A program made the translations under genes and the position numbers. A stretch of DNA of 64,000 nt, taken from the NCBI GenBank assembly GCA_030427505.1, contig JAUICH010000017.1, positions 1-64,000 of the forward strand, read 5' to 3'. The notes beneath the pieces are model-generated. The model was not told where the DNA came from. It did not search any database and saw nothing but the letters and a program-made list of their open reading frames with translations. The stretch comes from Verrucomicrobiia bacterium (lineage in GTDB: Bacteria > Verrucomicrobiota > Verrucomicrobiia > Verrucomicrobiales > DEV007). This document shows positions 59,240 through 64,000 of the stretch, piece after piece (the first letter of the stretch is position 1; every line of letters starts with the position of its first letter).

Positions 59240-59488
59240 TTAGGCCTCACCCCGGCACCGCGAGATCCGGATTTGCTTCCCGCACGCCTCGCACTTCGCG
59301 AACTTCGGCGCCGCCAGCTTCTGCCGTTGCTCCACCACCGTCTCAGAGTCCCTCCCTCGCCCGAACCATCCCGCGTATTTCATGGCGACCCCGTGCAGGA
59401 TGAAGGCATAGCCTTCCTTAGACCCACAATGCGGGCACGCCTGGAGAGGCCCCACGTCCGGCTTAGCTTCCTGATTTTCCACTTTCAT
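59240..59488 (-). CDS. Small zinc-ribbon protein
   Basis: From ATG 59488 the 82-aa product has two CxxC pairs (ACPHCGSKEG and KCEACGKQIR) about 45 residues apart, a zinc ribbon. It overlaps the upstream gene by 26 bases. Probably nucleic-acid binding; unknown role. Confidence 0.55.
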   Translation of the reverse strand: MKVENQEAKPDVGPLQACPHCGSKEGYAFILHGVAMKYAGWFGRGRDSETVVEQRQKLAAPKFAKCEACGKQIRISRCRGEA

Positions 59489-59735
59489 TTCTTTTTGCTT
59501 TCGCTTCTCTAAATAACTCGTGAGGGAAAACCGGCACCCGGCTCCAGAGGACCACAAAGCCCACGGCGAGCGCTTTGCCCGTGTGAGGATTGCACCACCG
59601 CCCATCTCTGATTAAAGCCAGCTCCTGACACCGGTCCGCCGTGATCACCAGCACCTCATGATACCGGGGCGGTTGATCCTCTGCCGCATCCACAAACGCG
59701 CCCACCTCAAGCGCCTCGAATTCATCAATGCTCAT
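59463..59735 (-). CDS. Small early phage protein, unknown
   Basis: The 90-aa product has a beta-rich core (YHEVLVITADRCQELALIRD, KALAVGFVVLWSRVPVFPHE) resembling the small DUF551-like proteins of phages. It overlaps the next gene upstream by 4 bases (ATGA). Confidence 0.5.
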   Translation of the reverse strand: MSIDEFEALEVGAFVDAAEDQPPRYHEVLVITADRCQELALIRDGRWCNPHTGKALAVGFVVLWSRVPVFPHELFREAKAKRNESGKSGS

Positions 59736-60913
59736 ACCGTTGTCCTCCGCGGTTTAACTCCCACCATGGGAAACTCCCGCCGCCGGTAGATCTCCGGCCA
59801 CTCAGCCGGATCTCCCCCCTTCTTATGGTGGAGCTTCACCAGATCTTTTCCGTGCTCGCTCGGCACAAACTCAGCGCCCACCGGCCACCGCCGCTCCGGG
59901 CAAACCACCGTCCCCCGGAGCCCACCGAAATCAGCCACCGCCCGGGCGCCCATCTGCTTCATGAAAAACGGCACCCCAGCCCGCTCGCATTGCCTCATCA
60001 AATCAATCGCCCAACACGGATCAAACACCCGCGCCCGCGAGCCCGATTCACCGCCACAGATCACCCAATGAATCAGAGACGTATGCTCCCTGTCTCTTTC
60101 CGCCAGCCGTTCAAGCTCATCACGGAGAACCGTTGGCCTCATCGCCTCTATGTTAGGTTTCCAAGGCAACGCCCACTCCAGGTTCACCGGTCCCAACATC
60201 GGTTCCACGCTCAGGAACCGCACCGCCGCCGGAATGCGGAGGAGAGCCGGAATCCGCTTATCCGCCCACTCCTGATTCTCCACCGAAGTCCCCACCCACA
60301 CATTCCGCGGAGACTCCTCCCCACTCAGCCAATCCGTGAGCCACCGGCGGAACGCGCCACCCTTCTCCCCTGTCTCGATCCGGTCCACCCCCAGCGCCAG
60401 CGTGAGCCGCTCCTCCCACACCTCCGGACTCTTCGTGAGGAGTAGCCAATCCAAGTTCGGAGATCCATGCACCAACCGCAAAAGCTCCAGCAACCACCCC
60501 ACCGGCACCGCCTCATCATCATCCAGCCAATCCGCCATCGAAGCCGAAAACACCCGAGGCCTTGCCACATCGGATTCTTGCTCCGGCAAAGCCACGCAAT
60601 CAGGATTCGGGCACCCCAAAAGACCGCCCGGGAAAGGCCGCTCAACTCGCTTGTAGAAACCCCGCCGCCCACACACCGAGCATTCCCGGAACAGCCCCGC
60701 CCCGGCCCGCTCGTTCCACCGCGCCACCTGCGCCACATAGCTCCCCACCGCGTGCACCCGCGGGCGCCCCGGCCCCCAGGAACCCAGCACCGCCGGATTG
60801 AACTGAGCAAACCGTGCCGCGTAGCAGTTCCCACACCCCGCCGATTTCTTCTTGCATCCCCTCCAGAGATTGAAGGTAAGATCACACCACTCAACGCCAG
60901 TTTCCTCCGCCAT
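59732..60913 (-). CDS. Phage Gp37/Gp68-family protein (DUF5131)
   Basis: The 393-aa product shows the family landmarks: NLWRGCKKKSAGCGNCYAAR (three Cys in C-x7-C-x2-C), RVFSASMADWLDDDEAVPVG, LDWLLLTKSPE, NVWVGTSVENQEWADKRIPA, RFLSVEPMLGPVNL and HWVICGGESGSRAR. The Cys cluster suggests an iron-sulfur or metal site and a radical-SAM-like barrel, but the reaction is unknown. It is the first gene of the early operon, beside attR. An insert with CSVCG...CPNPDC may bind zinc. Confidence 0.8.
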   Translation of the reverse strand: MAEETGVEWCDLTFNLWRGCKKKSAGCGNCYAARFAQFNPAVLGSWGPGRPRVHAVGSYVAQVARWNERAGAGLFRECSVCGRRGFYKRVERPFPGGLLGCPNPDCVALPEQESDVARPRVFSASMADWLDDDEAVPVGWLLELLRLVHGSPNLDWLLLTKSPEVWEERLTLALGVDRIETGEKGGAFRRWLTDWLSGEESPRNVWVGTSVENQEWADKRIPALLRIPAAVRFLSVEPMLGPVNLEWALPWKPNIEAMRPTVLRDELERLAERDREHTSLIHWVICGGESGSRARVFDPCWAIDLMRQCERAGVPFFMKQMGARAVADFGGLRGTVVCPERRWPVGAEFVPSEHGKDLVKLHHKKGGDPAEWPEIYRRREFPMVGVKPRRTTV

Positions 60914-60979
60914 GACTCAAGCACCCTCCCCGGTAAAAGTGAAAGACCACCGCCCGGACCCCGGCCTCCGGCCAGCCAG

Positions 60980-61000
60980 TTTTGACCGCCCTTTTTGACC
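60980..61000 (+). repeat. Candidate integrase arm-type sites, right
   Basis: TTTTGACCG (60980-60988) and TTTTTGACC (60992-61000) are direct copies at a 13-bp period; a further ATTGACCA is at 61016. They lie between the early operon start and attR and resemble the left pair at 17152-17176 in sequence, orientation and period. Confidence 0.5.
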
Positions 61001-61052
61001 CAATCCACCCAACCCATTGACCACCAACCAAGAACCGCCCGGAAGCGAATTA

Positions 61053-61097
61053 TTCGCAATGAGAAGGTCAGCGGTTCGAATCCGCTTAGCTCCACCA
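61053..61097 (+). other. attR core
   Basis: A 45-base copy of the 3' part of tRNA-Ala from the anticodon loop to CCA, without the 5' half. It marks the right prophage boundary; the host lipoprotein gene begins 36 bases on. Confidence 0.93.
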
Positions 61098-61132
61098 GTT
61101 TTCCGGATCCTCGCGAAATCTGATTTTCCCCC

Positions 61133-61366
61133 ATGAAAAACGTTCGCCCTCTTTTCCGCGTCACCGTGCTTGTGGGTGCGTGTCTGACCCTCTCCGGGTG
61201 CGGCACCGTGGCCCACCAAACCGGTCGACTCATGAGAGGCGTGGATGGACTTCTTTCCCCCAAGCGCCGGGCGATCTACCCGGTGAGTTCCGTGACGGAG
61301 GAAGCGCAGTCACCGGAACCCTCCGCTCGGGAAGTTCCCGCTCCGGTAGGAAACCCCACGGCCTGA
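61133..61366 (+). CDS. Small lipoprotein
   Basis: The 77-aa product has a lipoprotein signal: MKNVRPLFRVTVLVGACLTL followed by SGC. The mature part is short and Pro/Ser-rich. It is the first host gene after attR. Function unknown. Confidence 0.6.
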   Translation: MKNVRPLFRVTVLVGACLTLSGCGTVAHQTGRLMRGVDGLLSPKRRAIYPVSSVTEEAQSPEPSAREVPAPVGNPTA

Positions 61367-61404
61367 GTTCCCGACCGGCTTTGGCCGATCCTCAACCTTT
61401 CGGC

Positions 61405-62010
61405 TTAAATCCGGGCCGGCCGGGGGATGGCGCCCCGCCGCATGTAGCCGCTGCCTGGCACGACCACCAGGACCATGACAAAACCGGCCAGCATCCAGGC
61501 CATGGTCAGGTCCAGAATCTCCAGGACCACGTAGCCGGCGGGAAATTCCCACCAATTCCAAGCCGGCAGGTGCCCCACGACCCCGGCAAAAAGTCCGGTC
61601 ACCGTGGCCACGGTGACCCGGCTCAAGTACGTCAGCGCGGGAGACAATGAAGTCAGGATAATCGCCATCAGAGCCGCTCCCACGAGCTGAATCACGATCC
61701 CCCGCAAGAGAGCCCGGCGGGCCAGGTAGCCCTCCTTTTCTCCCGGCCGTACCACCGCAAATACAAACGGACCATTCTGAATTCGCTCCGACATTTCCTC
61801 ATGGGAAAGATTTTCCTCCGGACCCGGACGAGGAGCGACGTATACGCCGTGGGCCGGCACGTTTTCCCGCAAGACCTCCCCCACGGTGTCCGCGTCTTCG
61901 AAGGTCTGGAGAGCGGTCTCGTGCCAGGGCAGAATCATCCACGACAGTGTCAGCCACATGACGGAGACGGTGGCGCCCAGAATGGTTCCGGCTATTCCTC
62001 TTACGATCAT
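61405..62010 (-). CDS. Membrane protein, unknown
   Basis: The 201-aa product has an N-terminal hydrophobic helix (about 5-28), a soluble loop of about 70 residues (HGVYVAPRPGPEENLSHEEM), and three or four C-terminal helices (about 103-190). It converges with the lipoprotein gene. No family is recognised. Confidence 0.55.
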   Translation of the reverse strand: MIVRGIAGTILGATVSVMWLTLSWMILPWHETALQTFEDADTVGEVLRENVPAHGVYVAPRPGPEENLSHEEMSERIQNGPFVFAVVRPGEKEGYLARRALLRGIVIQLVGAALMAIILTSLSPALTYLSRVTVATVTGLFAGVVGHLPAWNWWEFPAGYVVLEILDLTMAWMLAGFVMVLVVVPGSGYMRRGAIPRPARI

Positions 62011-62278
62011 GCCGAATCTTTTCCAGACAGAACCCTGCTCCTCTCCCGCCGCCGGAGTCCGTTGCGCTCCTTTGACAACCGCGACACGAAGACACGGCGG
62101 CTGTCTACACGGCCTGCTTCCAGTGGAAAGTCCTGCTTCATGAGTTTCCCTCCGGCTCGAATTTATACATCCTTCCCCGACCCGGAGTCTAGCGCTCCCA
62201 CCCTGTTACGCAAGGGCGCACCTGCCCGGTCATTGATTGATTGCAAGGCACGCGGCTCCGCGCCAATGTCGGAACCTT

Positions 62279-63703
62279 ATGGCACTGATACCGAACGTCC
62301 TGGCGGAACGCTACGCCTCCGCCGCCATGTGCGCCATCTGGTCTCCGGAGGGCAAGGTACGGCTGGAGCGCGAGCTGTGGGTGGCCGTGATGAAAGCCCA
62401 GCGCGAGCTGGGGCTGGACATCCCGGAAGACGCCATCGCCGCCTACGAGAAGGTGATCGGCGAGGTGGATCTGAACTCCATCATGCGGCGGGAGCGCGTC
62501 ACGCGGCATGATGTGAAGGCCCGCATCGAGGAATTCTGCGATCTGGCCGGCCGCGAGCACATTCACAAAGGCATGACGAGCCGCGACCTGACGGAAAACG
62601 TCGAGCAGCTCCAAGCCTACCGCTCGCTCCTGGAAACGCGGAAGAAAGCCGCCGCCGCGCTGGCCGCCCTGGGCCGGAAAGCAGCGGAGAGCAAGGACCT
62701 GGTCATCACCGCCCGCACCCACAACGTGGCGGCGCAGACGACCACTTGGGGCAAGCGCCTGGCCATGTTTGGCGAAGAGCTTCTCGGCGCGTTCCGCCAT
62801 CTGAACTACGTCATCGACCACTACCCGGCCCGCGGCCTGAAAGGCGCCGTCGGCACGCAGCTCGACCAACTGAGCCTTTTTGATGGCGATCCCGAAAAAG
62901 TCGCCGCGCTGGAAACCAGTGTGGTCCGGCACCTGGGTATTCCCGAGCTATTGGCCGACACCGGTCAGGTCTATCCCCGTAGCGTGGACTTCCAAGTGGT
63001 CTCCGTTCTGAATGAGCTGGCCGCCGGTCCCTCCAGCTTTGCCAAGACCCTGCGCCTGATGGCGGGGCATGAGCTGGCCAGCGAAGGCTTTGCCAAGGGC
63101 CAGGTGGGTTCCTCCGCCATGCCGCACAAGATGAACAGCCGCTCCTGCGAACGCATCAATGGTTTCCGCGCGCTGCTGGGGGGCTACCTCTCCATGGCCT
63201 CCACTCTGGCCGGCGATCAGTGGAACGAAGGCGACGTGTCCTGTTCCGTGGTGCGCCGGGTCCTGTTGCCAGATGCATTCTTCACCATCGATGGCCTGTT
63301 CGAAACCTTTCTGACGGTCCTCAATCAGATGGAAGTCTACCCCGCCGTTATCCAGCGGGAGAACGAGCATTACCTGCCCTTCCTGCTTTCCACCACCTTC
63401 CTGATGACGGCGGTAAAGCAGGGCATCGGCCGGGAAACGGCGCACGAAGTGATCAAGGAACATGCCGTGGCCGCCGCCCGCGCCTACCGCGGCGGGGAAT
63501 CCTCCGGCAACGACCTCTTGGACCGCCTGGCCGCTGACGAACGGCTCGGCATGTCCCGCGAAGCGTTGGACGCCATTCTCCAGGAGGGATCGCAAAAAGC
63601 AGGCGCCGCCAACCGCCAGGTAGATACCTTTGTCGCGGAGACGGAAAAAATCTCCCAAGAGTTTCCCGAAGCCACCGCCTACCAGCCGGGCGCCATTCTC
63701 TAA
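62279..63703 (+). CDS. purB: Adenylosuccinate lyase
   Basis: From ATG 62279 the product is 474 aa. Family motifs are present: GREHIHKGMTSRDLTENVEQ, ITARTHNVAAQTTTWGKRLA (catalytic His), and the fumarase/lyase signature QVGSSAMPHKMNSRSCERIN, with WNEGDVSCSVVRRVLLPDAF. It catalyses fumarate release from SAICAR and adenylosuccinate in purine synthesis. Size and motifs fit a functional housekeeping enzyme. The TTG start at 62237 is less likely. Confidence 0.92.
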   Translation: MALIPNVLAERYASAAMCAIWSPEGKVRLERELWVAVMKAQRELGLDIPEDAIAAYEKVIGEVDLNSIMRRERVTRHDVKARIEEFCDLAGREHIHKGMTSRDLTENVEQLQAYRSLLETRKKAAAALAALGRKAAESKDLVITARTHNVAAQTTTWGKRLAMFGEELLGAFRHLNYVIDHYPARGLKGAVGTQLDQLSLFDGDPEKVAALETSVVRHLGIPELLADTGQVYPRSVDFQVVSVLNELAAGPSSFAKTLRLMAGHELASEGFAKGQVGSSAMPHKMNSRSCERINGFRALLGGYLSMASTLAGDQWNEGDVSCSVVRRVLLPDAFFTIDGLFETFLTVLNQMEVYPAVIQRENEHYLPFLLSTTFLMTAVKQGIGRETAHEVIKEHAVAAARAYRGGESSGNDLLDRLAADERLGMSREALDAILQEGSQKAGAANRQVDTFVAETEKISQEFPEATAYQPGAIL

Positions 63704-63705
63704 CC

Positions 63706-64000
63706 ATGCCCGGCCTGAACTTTCGCGAGCCGGAACCGGATCCTCCGGTTCCCATTAGAGAAATTGTGGCCCGGAAGGCCTTTCTGGCGGCCGCGGTCCT
63801 GTTGCTGGGCGGATTGAGCTATTTCCTGGCTTTTCATTTACCCTTTGTCCGGAACTGGCCGCACACGGGCAAAGTGTATGGAGTCCTGGGGTTACTGGCT
63901 TTGTTCCTGGTAAACCTCCTCTGGAAATATCCTGACAACGGCCGCCCGCATACCGACGACATTCCCGCTCTGCTATCCCCTCACAACGGGAAGACCCTGC
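63706..64000 (+). CDS. Membrane protein, N-terminal part only (runs off window)
   Basis: An open frame begins 3 bases after the purB stop and stays open to the window end (98 residues). It starts MPGLNFREPEPDPPVPIREI and has two hydrophobic helices, about 28-47 (FLAAAVLLLGGLSYFLAF) and 60-77 (VYGVLGLLALFLVNLLW). It is probably co-transcribed with purB. The rest lies outside the window. Confidence 0.65.
   Translation, partial: MPGLNFREPEPDPPVPIREIVARKAFLAAAVLLLGGLSYFLAFHLPFVRNWPHTGKVYGVLGLLALFLVNLLWKYPDNGRPHTDDIPALLSPHNGKTL

Larger units (their letters stand above)
17043..61097. mobile_element. Siphovirus-type prophage, about 44 kb, integrated in tRNA-Ala
   Basis: A 45-bp perfect direct repeat bounds the element and a tyrosine integrase sits just inside the left end. 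Inside are a complete packaging set (gpA-type terminase, lambda-type portal, S49 protease), capsid and cement proteins, a tail module with tape measure but no sheath, lysis candidates, replication genes and a lysogeny control region. No essential module is visibly broken and no transposon interrupts it, so it may still be inducible. The genetic order is inverted relative to the integrase: almost everything except the integrase and two left-end genes is read right to left. Confidence 0.93.

Noticed and set aside
60917-61219. Minus-strand frame across attR
   Set aside because: The same tRNA-antisense artefact peptide (GGAKRIRTADLLIAN); no ribosome site or family.

Overview
The window looks like a chromosome segment of a GC-rich Verrucomicrobiota (PVC-group) bacterium. 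The evidence is a sulfatase with a secretion signal, a Tat-exported Gfo/Idh/MocA oxidoreductase, an EboA-type protein, many small secreted or lipidated proteins, and a gene remnant with the 'PPMG...LVAFL' ending typical of PVC haem-binding proteins. No 16S gene is present, so the phylum is an inference.

Left host segment (1-17087). The left edge holds most of a large STAND-type protein with TIR, NACHT, pentapeptide-like and WD40 parts; its C-terminus lies outside the window. A short stretch of gene debris follows. Next come an AlgX/AlgJ-like SGNH protein coupled to a lipoprotein, a phosphodiester glycosidase, a TatD-type hydrolase with an EboA protein, an acidic membrane-anchored protein, a sulfatase, two small membrane proteins, a GAF-GGDEF protein, a Tat oxidoreductase, a secreted protein and a tRNA-Ala(CGC) gene.

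Prophage (17043-61097). A siphovirus-type prophage of about 44 kb is integrated in the 3' half of the tRNA-Ala gene. It is bounded by 45-bp direct repeats running from the anticodon loop to the CCA end (attL 17043-17087, attR 61053-61097), and a tyrosine integrase lies just inside attL. Almost every other phage gene is on the minus strand, so the map reads from right to left. Early functions come first: a Gp37/Gp68-like protein, small zinc proteins, a deoxyribosyltransferase, a ParB-like protein and a DnaB-N/SF3 primase-helicase. A 600-bp repeat-rich non-coding region follows, a candidate cos plus replication origin. Then come packaging (small and large terminase), an IbrA/IbrB-like pair, the head genes (portal, S49 protease, Dam methylase, scaffold-like protein, major capsid, cement), tail genes with a duplicated gpG-type chaperone and a -1 frameshift, the tape measure, distal tail proteins, a glycosyltransferase with a sulfotransferase, and lysis genes. 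A lysogeny control region (a four-palindrome operator array with a ribbon-helix-helix-like gene) and one secreted cargo protein lie next to the integrase.

Right host segment (61098-64000). This holds a small lipoprotein, a membrane protein, purB and the start of another membrane protein.

The most unusual features are: the tandemly duplicated tail-assembly chaperone ending at a CCCAAAC slippery site; the 600-bp cos/ori candidate with two repeat families; the evenly spaced operator palindromes; the IbrA/IbrB-like pair inside the packaging/head operon; several short purine-rich intergenic repeat families, two of them shared by host and prophage, which often sit against start codons; and the TIR-NACHT-WD40 protein at the left edge.
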